NCBI RefSeq assembly: GCF_039621855.1
Contig: NZ_CP155071.1
Coordinates: forward strand, 1,178,001 to 1,242,000
Length of the DNA stretch: 64,000 nucleotides
DNA from: Erwinia sp. HDF1-3R
Lineage (GTDB): Bacteria; Pseudomonadota; Gammaproteobacteria; Enterobacterales; Enterobacteriaceae
Direction: 5' to 3'
The notes beneath the pieces were generated by a model, which made no database searches, was not told the origin of the DNA, and was given only the letters and a program-made list of their open reading frames with translations. The translations under genes were made by a program, and so were the position numbers. Positions 17,403 to 26,856 of the stretch are shown here, piece after piece (position 1 is the stretch's first letter; every line of letters starts with the position of its first letter).

Positions 17403-17844
17403 GAATCCCTCACTATGTGAAATACTTTACGGCAATTTTACCGGCGGGCTTCACCTGCATCAGGTCAGCGAAGAAAACCAGATCATTCTGTCGGTACTCG
17501 ACAACATGCAGCGCATCCTTAACTGCCGCGCCGGTACGCTGGCGCATCTGCCGGACTACGGCCTGCCGGATATGACCAGAATCCTGCAGGGAATGCCGGG
17601 TACCGCACACCAGATGATGGGTACGCTTTCAGAGGTACTGCTTAAGTATGAGCCGCGCCTGAAAAACATTGATGTGGTGATACTGGAGCAGACGCAGCCC
17701 GGTGAACTTCGTTACGCCATTGATGCCGAGCTGAAAGATCTCGGCCTCGTGCGTTATGGAACTGAATTTATGCCTCAGGGGAAAATTCTGCTGCGGCATC
17801 TAAAGCAACAACAATTCCTTGATCCTCTGACGTCAGCATACTGA
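17392..17844 (+). CDS. tssE: T6SS baseplate protein TssE (gp25-like)
   Basis: TssE is the gp25-like wedge component that starts sheath polymerisation. The start ATG 17392 follows GAGAGGAGAACC and gives 150 residues. Family landmarks are present: NMQRILNCRAGTLAHLPDYG near residue 40, and further on VVILEQTQPGELRYAIDAEL, the end of the GPW/gp25 fold. It appears intact. In T6SS clusters tssE is commonly followed by tssF and tssG. Here only a 42-bp AT-rich gap separates it from tssA, which fits the loss of baseplate genes elsewhere in this cluster. Confidence 0.9.
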   Translation: MSHRNPSLCEILYGNFTGGLHLHQVSEENQIILSVLDNMQRILNCRAGTLAHLPDYGLPDMTRILQGMPGTAHQMMGTLSEVLLKYEPRLKNIDVVILEQTQPGELRYAIDAELKDLGLVRYGTEFMPQGKILLRHLKQQQFLDPLTSAY

Positions 17845-17886
17845 CTGGCAAAAACTTTTATTTTTTTACTTCCTTGAGCTATCCCT

Positions 17887-19278
17887 ATGCCGCATTTTTC
17901 TGAACGTTATCTTAAAACCGGCGGCGACCCGCGCGCACTAACGGATTATACCGCCCTGCGCGATGAGCTGAGCAAACTGTCACATCCGGCGCGCCCGGAT
18001 GTGAACTGGCAGTATGTTGAAAAACTCTGTCTTTCGCTGTTTGAGCAAAATGGCGTGGAGCTGCAGACGGCAGCCTGGTACACGCTTGCCCGTACGCAAC
18101 TGGCTGGGCTGTTTGGCCTGACTGAAGGTTTGTCCATCCTGGAGGCGTTGATTAGCCTTCAGTGGGGCGCGCTCTGGCCGCAGCCGGTCCATGCGCGTAT
18201 GGAAATCCTCAGTAGCCTGAGCCAGCGTCTGCAGCAACGGATGCGTACACTCCCTCTAAGCTACAGCGACCTCAGCCAGCTTTATCTTGCGGAGCAGCAG
18301 TTGACCCGCCTGGGCGCGGTACTACAGCGTCTGGAGCTTAAGCATCTTAGTCAGTTTGATGCGCTGCGTACCCTGATGTACAACAGTGCGGCTCGTCTGG
18401 AAAACAGTGACAGTACATCCAGTCCAGGGACTGCCATTGAGCCCGGGATGGTGCTGCCTGCAACGGCAATGAATAGCGCGGGCACGTCTGCGGATACTTT
18501 GTCCGGTATTCCCGCTGTAGGGAAAAACGAACCGGTTAACATGGTGAAATGGGTGTATGTGGCGCAGCCGGAACATCAGCCGAATGTTGAAGTGTTGACG
18601 CCGGTACCGGCGCCGATAAAACCCTGGAAATCCTTCGCCGCCGGGATGTGTACCATGCTGGTGTTGAGCGCGGGAGCAGCATGGGGCTGGCATGCCCTAC
18701 ACCGACCTAACCCGCTATATACGCAGTTTGCCGCATCCCTCACACCGATACCTCAACTACTCACACCCGCCCAGCGGGATACGTTGCGCCAGCAATCACC
18801 CTTATCGCAGGCCTTTATCACGCAAACACAGCAGCAGCTAGCCCGTCTGGGTCAGTTACCCCCTGACTGGAGTATCGACTACAGTCGTCAGCTGGTTGAA
18901 CAGGCGTTCGCACTGTGGCCGGAGCAGGCTAAGCCTCTGGTGAAACAGTGGCAGCGGCAGTTGAACGCTGTCAGCATACCGTCGGAAAACCTGAATGGCT
19001 GGCATCAGGGGATGACGAAGCTACAGCAACTGAGCGACCGGCTGAGCAAGCTGGATGAGAAGAAGGGGAAATACATGACGGTCAGTGAGCTGAAATCAGT
19101 GGTATTTTCCACCATGCAGTCATTTAATCACTCTATACCGGCTGAAGAGCAACTGCGGATGTTGTCACAAAACCCTGCAGGAGAACCTTTACCTGTTGCT
19201 GCCAGGGCTCAGCTGGAGATGCATCTGAAGCAATTAACGGCCCGTTACGCTGAGATAAAACAGAATACACCTAAATAA
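17887..19278 (+). CDS. tssA: T6SS TssA/VasL-type protein with membrane helix
   Basis: The 463 residues begin with an ImpA-type N-terminal domain (ERYLKTGGDPRALTDYTALR, then VNWQYVEKLCLSLFEQNGVE, then LQWGALWPQPVHARMEILSS). Next come a low-complexity linker, one transmembrane helix near residue 250 (MCTMLVLSAGAAWGWHAL) and a C-terminal VasL-like helical domain. TssA proteins cap the growing sheath and organise baseplate assembly; this membrane-anchored subtype is thought to act at the distal end. It is the last recognisable T6SS gene here. tssM and tssJ, which often complete such clusters, do not follow. Confidence 0.85.
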   Translation: MPHFSERYLKTGGDPRALTDYTALRDELSKLSHPARPDVNWQYVEKLCLSLFEQNGVELQTAAWYTLARTQLAGLFGLTEGLSILEALISLQWGALWPQPVHARMEILSSLSQRLQQRMRTLPLSYSDLSQLYLAEQQLTRLGAVLQRLELKHLSQFDALRTLMYNSAARLENSDSTSSPGTAIEPGMVLPATAMNSAGTSADTLSGIPAVGKNEPVNMVKWVYVAQPEHQPNVEVLTPVPAPIKPWKSFAAGMCTMLVLSAGAAWGWHALHRPNPLYTQFAASLTPIPQLLTPAQRDTLRQQSPLSQAFITQTQQQLARLGQLPPDWSIDYSRQLVEQAFALWPEQAKPLVKQWQRQLNAVSIPSENLNGWHQGMTKLQQLSDRLSKLDEKKGKYMTVSELKSVVFSTMQSFNHSIPAEEQLRMLSQNPAGEPLPVAARAQLEMHLKQLTARYAEIKQNTPK

Positions 19279-19374
19279 AACGGTGCTAAAAATTATGAGT
19301 GATTCAGTTTGCCACCATAATAATCGTCCCGGACGGAATGAAGACATTACTCACATCGCGGTGTGTTAATCAAC

Positions 19375-19402
19375 GGGGACCAGGTCTCTTTCGCCTGGCC
19401 CC
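19375..19402. terminator. Hairpin between the T6SS cluster and the autotransporter
   Basis: GGGG-A-CCAGG (19375-19384) pairs with CCTGG-CCCC (19394-19402) around a nine-base loop, with one bulged A. It sits between two convergent genes (tssA ends 19278; the autotransporter ends 19409), six bases past the autotransporter stop. A long T run is lacking, so efficiency is uncertain. Confidence 0.45.
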
Positions 19403-19408
19403 TCCCGA

Positions 19409-22400
19409 TCAGAATGTCCACCTTACGCCAACGTTGTAGTCCCAGCCCTTAGCGCCGTTACTGTCAATCTCTTTGCGGTAGTCCGCTTCGGCATAGAGCG
19501 ACACATCATTTCTAAAGGTAGCGGTGCCGCCGATGCCAGCTTCCCACATCTGCCCGAACTTGCCGCTGGTGAAGGTGTGATCGAGCCCGTCGATATCCTT
19601 CGCGCCAACGGTCGTTTTCGCATTGCCGCCCCAGCCTTTAAAGTAATTAGCACGCAGATATGGCGTGTACTGACGGCCGCCGTCATCGCTCCAGCTACGA
19701 TCAAGCTTCGCGCCAATGCGTCCAGCGGTCTGGTTATAATCGTTGTAGCTGACAGCAAGGTTCTCCTTATCGGTAAAACTGTCCATCGCCAGATGCATGT
19801 AGATCAGCTGTACCTGCGGCTCCAGGCGCACGCCGTTGCCCAGCGCAAAGGGATAGCCGCTCTGCAATGAGGCGCTCCAGCCCTTGCCTTTGATCTTCGC
19901 CACGTCTTGCTTACGACCAATGTCCGTTTCGCCACGGTGCCAGTGATAAGCGAGCGTGCCGTCCAGATAGAGGCCACTGTCCCGTAGCCAGCTGCTGTAA
20001 AGCGCGAGGCTGTCGCTGTTGAAAGTGGTGCTGCTGTAGCCGTCAGCCGCATCAGGACGCAGACGAGTATTGCCGCGCGTATAAGCAATCCCGCCGCGCA
20101 GGCTATCTTTGTCGCCGTCCAGCCGCAGGAGATTCCCGCCCACCTGTAACGCGCTGTAATCCAGATCGAAATTGTAGCCGAAGTCATTGAAGCTCTGGCT
20201 GGTCTTATAGCGCAGGTTCGAGCCGGTATAGCGCACGAACATGTCGCCGCCGTCTCCGGCAGGCAAATCCTGCTGATGGCGCAGCTCGCCCAGGCGCTGT
20301 TGCAAATCGCCGAGGACAGCGGCGGTGTAATACATCAGCCCGACCGGTGCGGAAACGTAAGCTGGCACCTGTGGCACTACCGCAGCGCGGGAGGAGGCAC
20401 CGCGGGTGACGAAGTCGTTTGCCAGGCGATAGTCCCAGAACTGGTTACCGCTGCCCGCCACCAGCCGCTGGTCGGCCTCGCTGCTGCCCGGCGCAAAGCT
20501 GTAGAGCGCGTACCTCCACGGCCCGGCTGCCAGATATCCCCCCTGCAAGGCGAAGCTGTCGGCACTGGCGTTACCGGCGACCTGCGCCAGCGATACGCCT
20601 TCATTCGCTTCGATAACCGCGTTATGGTTAATATCGCTCAGCAAGCCGGTACTGGTCGCCGCTGGCGTCACTTCAATTAGCGCGGTGCCGTTAGCATCGC
20701 CGGTCACGCGCAGGGTATCGCTGCTCTGGTTGCTTAACGCGCCGCCGCCGTTTAACACGCTGTTAAGCCGCAGCCGGCCGTAAAGCGAATTCAGCGTGCC
20801 GTTAATGGTCAGCGTATCGCCCGGTAATCCGCTGCCGTTGGTCAGATCCAGCGTTCCGGCGTTGTTCACCACCAGCGAATCGCCGGTTGCGCCCGCCAGT
20901 ACCGGATTGACGCCGTTCCCGGCAAACAGCGTCGAGCCACCGTCGATATTGATAGTGCTGTGCGCCAGCTTAAGGCTGTCGGTCAGGGTCCAGTCGGTGT
21001 CAAGAAAGTTGATGGTGCTCCAGCCCGCGCCCAGATTGACGCCGCGGCTGAGATCGTCGCGGGTGAAGGAGCCGCCGCTGGCCGCGATGTCGCTCAGGCT
21101 CAGCGTGCTGCCTTCGCCGCCCGCCGTGGTGATATGACTGACGTCCTTCAGGCTGACATTCTGTACGTAAGCCTGATTATTCACGCCGCTGCCCATGGTC
21201 AGGCTGCCGTTAATGGTGCCCCCGGTTAGCACCAGCGTATCGGTGCCGTTACCGGTATCGACATCACCATTGACCGCGCCATCAATTAACGCGATCCGAT
21301 CGTTAGTGGCCCCACCAACCACCAGCGGCGTCTCGGGATATTGCGTGCCGAGGGTCCCTTCGTTGATAAAAAGCGTGCTGCCCCCGCGCAGATCGATAAC
21401 GGGCGCAACGGTACTCCAGGAGTAAATATCCCCCCGGTTAATCACTTCGCTGGCGGTGCTGGTGACAATCGCCGAGCCGCCACTCTCGGTAGTAACGTAG
21501 ATATTGCCCTCTGAAATAACCTGCCCGCTGGTGTTCGCCCGCACCCCCGTGCCGCCCGATCCCACCAGTATGGCGATGCCGCGCGGTATAACCATATCAT
21601 TGCGGGTGGTAGAACCGTCGGCATTAGCAAAGGTGTAGCCCGTGGCGCTTCCTGACGGTTCGATGGTGACGGAACCCTGCGGATTAAACGACGTGGCGGA
21701 ACGGATGCCGCTACCGCTGCCTCTGGCGTAAATATAGGTGTTGGTCATGGCGATATTGCTGGTTTCGGCCAGGTTATTAATGGCGCTGCCGCTGCCCATA
21801 GAGGTCAGGGTGGTGCCATCAATCGCCAGCCCCGTCGCCCCTTTATCCAGCAAAATAGCATCGGCGCTGCCGTCACCCTCGATTGAGTTGCGGAAAATGC
21901 CGTCGCCCAGCACCCTGAAGCTGGCGTTATTGTTGACCCGCACGGCGGCGATGCCGTCTGAGGCAGCAAGCTGCGCACTTTCAGGGAAGTAGGTATTCTC
22001 ACCCTCGCTGGCCTCTATACCTATTCCCGATGCCACTTTTATCACGCCACTGTTATAAAGTGATCCACCATGCAGGCGGACAGCGGTGCTGTTCACGCCC
22101 GTCAGGTCGATGGTCCCGCTGTTGGTCATGCTGTAGCCCACATCGAAGCCGGTAACATTATTACCCGCCCCCTGAACCACGGAACGGTTATCAAAGTTGC
22201 TAAAGGCCGCGTCGCTGAATCCGCCAAGCGTATTGTTGCCGTTCAAAGTGATGGGGTTGTTGATCACCGCGCTGGCGCCGTTTTGCAGCCGGATTGCCGT
22301 TGCGCCCTCGCCGTTAACGATGAAACGATCGGTGCCCTCCACGTAAGCGCCGTTGAAGGCGGCAATCCCCACGGAATTCTCGCCGCTCAGGGTGACCTCC

Positions 22401-25303
22401 GCCGGATTGATCTGCTGCAGCCAGGCGTGGTCGTTCAGCCAGTAAAGCGTTGAGTTCGCCGTGCTGACATCGGTACTGCCGCCATTGCTGACCAGTCTGG
22501 CTTCCCAATCGCCTGCCACATACCCCCTCTGGCGCGGATCGTGGAACACCACCGAGCCGCCGGTAACAATCGTGCCGCCGTCAAGGACCTGCCCGGCGAT
22601 GGCGTTGGTACCATACAGATTAACAATGCCGTTCTGGTTGACGCGGGCCAGTTCTCCCCGGGCGATCGCCCCGTGCGTCGAGGCAAAATCGGGAGCATTG
22701 CCTGCCGTTACGTTCAGCGTACCGCTGTTGGTAATGGTGGTTGACGAGTCGTCGCCGGGAAACCAGAATCCTTCGGCATAAAGTGCCGTGCTGCCATTGC
22801 TGACATCAATGGTGCCGCTGTTATCAACTGAGGCACTGCTTAGCGCCCTGATACCCGATGCCTCTTCTCCCTGCAGGCTGATATTGCCGGTGTTGGTTAT
22901 CTGGCCTTTATTTTGCGCCGTCAGGCCCACTTCACCGTTGAAAAAACCGCTGATGTCGGCATAGTTGGTTAACCGCGTGCTGTCGCCATCCACCGCTGCG
23001 CCGGTGGCATTAAAGCTGGTGAGATTAAGTCGGGTCGCCTCATCAAGGGTACCCTGCGCGCCGCCGCTGAGGTTGATACCGGTTGAGTACCGCCCAACGT
23101 TAATTATCGCGCCCCTGGTGTTGATCCCGGTTCCGCTACCGCTGCCGGCAATCCCGGTTGAAAAAGAGGCGTCCGGCGTGATGGTCATACCCGCGCCATC
23201 AAACTTCGCGCCGTTCTGATAGTTGAAAATTGTGGAGTACCAGGCGGTATCGTAAGCGCCATAGCGACCGTTTACCGGAAGATTGATTTTTGCCTCTGGC
23301 CCAATCACCAGATAGCCGGTTTGATACTCGCCGCCGCGGATATTGAACAGGCTTTCGGTATCCACCGTCGCATTGCCTTCCGCGCGGATACCGACGGCCC
23401 CTTTACCACCAAGGTTTATCGGGCCGGTGATATTGGCATAAGCGCTACCGTCCTCCTCGCCTTTTACCCACACCGCCGTGTTGTAAGTGCCGTTGAGCGG
23501 ATCGGCGCTGCCGTTAACGTTTATGGTGCCGTCCGAATACGCGCTGGCGCGGTTGCCGCTGGTGGCAAGGACTTTAATCGCCGTGCTGTTATCGCCATTC
23601 AGATTGATGGTGCCCGCGTTGCCGACCAGCCCGCCGCTGCCGGAGTCATTTACCGACATAGCAATATTTTCATCCGGCCGGAAATCTGCATGGCCATTGA
23701 CATCGAGGATACCGTTATTTTGCAAACGGGCGTTCGGACCAGCATCCACCCGCATTGCGGTGCTGCCCTGAGTTAGTGAGCCAATCACGATATGACCGTC
23801 ATTGATGGCGCTGCCGTCTCCTCCCACGCGAATACCAAGCGAATCGTTCAGCCTGACGTCCGCCGCCTCATCCGTCAGGCTATTCTGCAGTGCACGTCCG
23901 AGATAGAGCGTGCCGCCCGCGGCATTAGCAAAACTGGCCTCTTTGCCATTAACAAAAATACCATCCGCCGTCGACCAGTTCGCTACGCCGACGTTGATAT
24001 TGCCATTATTAATGGCGCTGCCAGCAAAAACGCCCAGCGCGGTGCCGTTGCCTGCCGTGTTTATCACACCCTTGTTGCGAAAACGGCTGTTATCTCCCAT
24101 CAGCACGGTGTAACTGAAAACGGAGCTGTTTACCGTGGCGCTGTCCACGCCGGTGCCATCCGCCAGGTTGAGGAAGCTGCCATTAATGACACCATTATTA
24201 ATGCCGGTAGCACCGCTTTGCAGCGTAAGCGCGCTGCCGCCAGGGGTACCCGTACTGATGCTCGAGACTTTACCGTTAATCACGGCGCTACCGCCATTAG
24301 CGGCCAGTACGGCGCTGCTGCCGTTGATCACCTCCAGCGTTTTATTCACCGTCGCGGTCGCTTTTGCCCCGTCGGCGCTGAGCACCACCAGTTCGCCAAT
24401 ATCCTGTGCGGCCTCATCGCCAGGGTCCTGCGCTACCCTCCTGTAGACAATTTCGCCGCTGGTGATCGAAACCGCCTTATCCAGCTCATTGCTGTAGCTG
24501 TCCGGACTGAGCCTGCCAATTTTTAACTGATTTATCAGCCAGTTATTGTAATTTTGAAAGTCGCTGAAGCGGGTGACGTTAAAACGGGTGGTCTCGTTAT
24601 CCCTTGTGGTGACGCTAAACTCGCCTTTATAGGTCGCCACGCTGTCGGCAGGAAGGGTCAGATAAGGCTCGCCGTCGGGCTGCAGAATGGACGTGAAGGT
24701 AATGCGGTTGTCGCTATTCCAGTTCATATTCCCGCTGCCGGTGGCGGCAAACAGTCGGCTCTGCTTAGCAGCCATACTCCAGCCGTTGGTTTCAGCGGTA
24801 GTTGTCGCGCCTTTTGCGCCAATATCAACGTTGATTGTCCCTTTACTGACCTGCGCCACGCGGGCATTGATATATTGTCCGCCTTTAACGTCAATGTAAT
24901 TGGGCACTTGCGTATCCAGCCCGACGGGTGGCAAATCGATCATATTGGCTGAATTATAGACCTCGAAGGTGTCGGTGTCGCCGTTGGCAGCGGGGATGCT
25001 AATAGGGTAATCCTTATTTCCCGGATCGAGACGCGGTTTACCCACCAGAGAGTAATCCGTGCTGCCGCCAAGGTTTTGTAGCTCGCCCAGCGTGAAGCTC
25101 TGCGTGCCGCTCAGTCCCGAGGCAAACCGCTGCACGCCGCTCAGCGTTTGCGTTGAGCCATTACAGACGCAGAAAACACCCGCCTTGTTGTCATTAAGAT
25201 AAGGCGAGAAAGGTTTCAGCGTGGCCGCCGAGGTTTGTGAGACAGGAATAAGGATTCCCTGCGCCGCAATAAGGCTCAGGAAAAGGGGATGTAATTTAAA
25301 CAA
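19409..25303 (-). CDS. Giant autotransporter adhesin (type Va)
   Basis: I place the start at TTG 25303, seven bases after GGAGG, giving 1964 residues with a signal peptide (FKLHPLFLSLIAAQGILIPV...QTSAA). No in-frame ATG has a comparable site. The passenger (residues ~30-1640) is a long run of short Asn/Gly-rich turns such as SGTINLNGDNSTAI and NNGTIDVSNGSTALYAEG, the pattern of a right-handed beta-helix. The last ~280 residues form the outer-membrane barrel: MFVRYTGSNLRYK, YAEADYRKEIDSNGAKGWDY, ending NVGVRWTF with the terminal aromatic. There is no protease triad or RGD that I can see. It is monocistronic. A cell-surface adhesion or aggregation role is likely from the architecture. Confidence 0.88.
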   Translation of the reverse strand: MFKLHPLFLSLIAAQGILIPVSQTSAATLKPFSPYLNDNKAGVFCVCNGSTQTLSGVQRFASGLSGTQSFTLGELQNLGGSTDYSLVGKPRLDPGNKDYPISIPAANGDTDTFEVYNSANMIDLPPVGLDTQVPNYIDVKGGQYINARVAQVSKGTINVDIGAKGATTTAETNGWSMAAKQSRLFAATGSGNMNWNSDNRITFTSILQPDGEPYLTLPADSVATYKGEFSVTTRDNETTRFNVTRFSDFQNYNNWLINQLKIGRLSPDSYSNELDKAVSITSGEIVYRRVAQDPGDEAAQDIGELVVLSADGAKATATVNKTLEVINGSSAVLAANGGSAVINGKVSSISTGTPGGSALTLQSGATGINNGVINGSFLNLADGTGVDSATVNSSVFSYTVLMGDNSRFRNKGVINTAGNGTALGVFAGSAINNGNINVGVANWSTADGIFVNGKEASFANAAGGTLYLGRALQNSLTDEAADVRLNDSLGIRVGGDGSAINDGHIVIGSLTQGSTAMRVDAGPNARLQNNGILDVNGHADFRPDENIAMSVNDSGSGGLVGNAGTINLNGDNSTAIKVLATSGNRASAYSDGTINVNGSADPLNGTYNTAVWVKGEEDGSAYANITGPINLGGKGAVGIRAEGNATVDTESLFNIRGGEYQTGYLVIGPEAKINLPVNGRYGAYDTAWYSTIFNYQNGAKFDGAGMTITPDASFSTGIAGSGSGTGINTRGAIINVGRYSTGINLSGGAQGTLDEATRLNLTSFNATGAAVDGDSTRLTNYADISGFFNGEVGLTAQNKGQITNTGNISLQGEEASGIRALSSASVDNSGTIDVSNGSTALYAEGFWFPGDDSSTTITNSGTLNVTAGNAPDFASTHGAIARGELARVNQNGIVNLYGTNAIAGQVLDGGTIVTGGSVVFHDPRQRGYVAGDWEARLVSNGGSTDVSTANSTLYWLNDHAWLQQINPAEVTLSGENSVGIAAFNGAYVEGTDRFIVNGEGATAIRLQNGASAVINNPITLNGNNTLGGFSDAAFSNFDNRSVVQGAGNNVTGFDVGYSMTNSGTIDLTGVNSTAVRLHGGSLYNSGVIKVASGIGIEASEGENTYFPESAQLAASDGIAAVRVNNNASFRVLGDGIFRNSIEGDGSADAILLDKGATGLAIDGTTLTSMGSGSAINNLAETSNIAMTNTYIYARGSGSGIRSATSFNPQGSVTIEPSGSATGYTFANADGSTTRNDMVIPRGIAILVGSGGTGVRANTSGQVISEGNIYVTTESGGSAIVTSTASEVINRGDIYSWSTVAPVIDLRGGSTLFINEGTLGTQYPETPLVVGGATNDRIALIDGAVNGDVDTGNGTDTLVLTGGTINGSLTMGSGVNNQAYVQNVSLKDVSHITTAGGEGSTLSLSDIAASGGSFTRDDLSRGVNLGAGWSTINFLDTDWTLTDSLKLAHSTINIDGGSTLFAGNGVNPVLAGATGDSLVVNNAGTLDLTNGSGLPGDTLTINGTLNSLYGRLRLNSVLNGGGALSNQSSDTLRVTGDANGTALIEVTPAATSTGLLSDINHNAVIEANEGVSLAQVAGNASADSFALQGGYLAAGPWRYALYSFAPGSSEADQRLVAGSGNQFWDYRLANDFVTRGASSRAAVVPQVPAYVSAPVGLMYYTAAVLGDLQQRLGELRHQQDLPAGDGGDMFVRYTGSNLRYKTSQSFNDFGYNFDLDYSALQVGGNLLRLDGDKDSLRGGIAYTRGNTRLRPDAADGYSSTTFNSDSLALYSSWLRDSGLYLDGTLAYHWHRGETDIGRKQDVAKIKGKGWSASLQSGYPFALGNGVRLEPQVQLIYMHLAMDSFTDKENLAVSYNDYNQTAGRIGAKLDRSWSDDGGRQYTPYLRANYFKGWGGNAKTTVGAKDIDGLDHTFTSGKFGQMWEAGIGGTATFRNDVSLYAEADYRKEIDSNGAKGWDYNVGVRWTF

Positions 25304-25529
25304 GGATGTATCCTCCAGAGAGAAAAATTCATGCCTTAAAAAAATCCCGCCGTAATACCAGAGCGATGCCCGCTTTTCAGCAGGCATTCACGCAGCGCGG
25401 CATAAGATTAATACTATTAATGGCATTATCATCACTGCCCGGAGAAAAGATCCATATAAACTTAACGCGGGAGATCGCGTTCATAAAAAAATAAGAATAT
25501 TACCAGGCCGTTTCTAAATTAAAGTGGAC

Positions 25530-25901
25530 CTTAAATAATCGGCACTGCGAGCCTGTAATTTAAATTGTGTATCTGCCTGTTTTTAATATCTTCACTCCAA
25601 CAACGGAGACAGGAAAATTATGGACGAAAAGAAACTCAGGGCCCTTGCGGCTGAACTGGCTAAAGGCCTTAAAACCGAAGCCGATCTCAATCATTTTTCC
25701 CGCATGCTGACAAAGCTTACCGTTGAAACAGCACTCAATGCTGAGCTGAATGATCACATCGCCCACGAGAAGAACGCCCCCAAAACAGGCTCCAATACCC
25801 GCAATGGCTACTCGTCAAAAACATTGCTTTGTGATGATGGTGAGATTGAACTCACTACGCCACGCGATCGTGAAAGCACCTTCGAACACATTACGTTTTA
25901 A
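25530..25901 (+). mobile_element. IS256-family relic: left end and transposase N-terminus
   Basis: The frame 25620-25901 (ATG after CGGAGACAGGAAAATT) encodes 93 residues of a mutator-type (IS256 family) transposase N-terminus: KLRALAAELAKGLKTEADLN, ETALNAELNDHIAHEKN, SNTRNGYSSKTL. It stops after TPRDRESTFEHITF, before any of the DDE catalytic residues, so it cannot transpose. The ~90 bases before the ORF probably include the left terminal repeat, but its exact edge is unclear. The right break lies seven bases from the stop of the convergent gene, so the insertion or its deletion may have trimmed that gene's 3' side. Confidence 0.7.
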
Positions 25902-25907
25902 TGATGT

Positions 25908-26684
25908 CTATTTTTCCGTAAAAATACCATTTTCCACCAGGTGACTATCTGCTCCAGGTGTCAGACGGGCATTTGGGGAGCCATGTGCTACGGCACATTT
26001 ATCCTGGCCCGCGGTTATGCGTGACCTGGTTACATCTGTATTTACCAGCTTACCGTTTACGCTAAATACGGGATTGTAGGTAGTTAGTTTTGCGTAAGGT
26101 ACGCAGTTACGTTTTGAAGCATCGGATGGCCCCCCGTTGAATGGAAACCATTCATCAAAAAACGTTGATTTACGCCACAACATCCCCCAGGATTTCGGGG
26201 TCATATATTCTCCTATAGTGACCCGTTCGCCTGTATCACGGTCCGTTATTGTACCCAGCCATTTATTGTAACCTGAATCACCGCCTTCTTCTTTTTCAAT
26301 CTTAAGCCAATATTTTCGCCCTTCTTCAAATTCATAAGCCACACGACAGGAAACGCCCTTTCCTGCATCAGCGCCAGAATTACAGTTTGGTGAAGTAGAT
26401 TTAGCACCATAACCAAATACACTGAAGATGGCAAGATTTGATTCCCCCTCTGCACGAGGCTGGATCCCTATATATCCCTGATGGTTTCCTTCATAAAAGA
26501 TATACGTATTTGCCCAGAAATACCCTTTCTGTTTAGTCATGCTGTCAATTTGAACTGCCGCCGACATGGAATCATAGCCATGTCCACTCGGGGCTTCATA
26601 AAATATCGTAGGATCAGCATGAACGATGCCCGCCGAAAGGGTCAGTGCTAATGATAAAAATTTAAATTTAAATTTAAATTTCAT
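25908..26684 (-). CDS. Secreted DUF3472-like protein, last gene of fimbrial locus 1
   Basis: The 258-residue product has a signal peptide whose basic start is made of KF repeats, then LSLALTLSAGIVHA (cleavage near residue 23). YIGIQPRAEGESNLAIFSVF and YKW-like segments downstream resemble the DUF3472 pattern (GYxGIQ ... FSxW/F). Several cysteines (NCNSGADAGKGVSCRVAYEF; RNCVPYAKL; DKCAVAH) suggest disulfides in the periplasm or outside. It follows the classical fimbrial genes on the same strand after 172 bp, the position where a tip adhesin is often encoded. The domain match is tentative and the adhesin role is inferred. AAAGGATGAAAT precedes ATG 26684. Confidence 0.6.
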   Translation of the reverse strand: MKFKFKFKFLSLALTLSAGIVHADPTIFYEAPSGHGYDSMSAAVQIDSMTKQKGYFWANTYIFYEGNHQGYIGIQPRAEGESNLAIFSVFGYGAKSTSPNCNSGADAGKGVSCRVAYEFEEGRKYWLKIEKEEGGDSGYNKWLGTITDRDTGERVTIGEYMTPKSWGMLWRKSTFFDEWFPFNGGPSDASKRNCVPYAKLTTYNPVFSVNGKLVNTDVTRSRITAGQDKCAVAHGSPNARLTPGADSHLVENGIFTEK

Positions 26685-26856
26685 ATTTCATCCTTTTTTT
26701 TCAGCCATTAAAGTGTTTGGATACTCCAGGTTTTCTTCTGTTAATAACATCAGTACACAGATGGTTTAATGGCAGTATCATAATCCGGATTAATAAAATC
26801 ACTGCCGTGACGAGCAGCCCGGACAGCAGAATACGCTACTGTCTAAAGCCGGTATT

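Noticed and set aside
19423..25387. Many open frames on both strands inside the autotransporter gene
   Set aside because: They are shadows of GC-rich repetitive coding sequence, with no start signals and no families.
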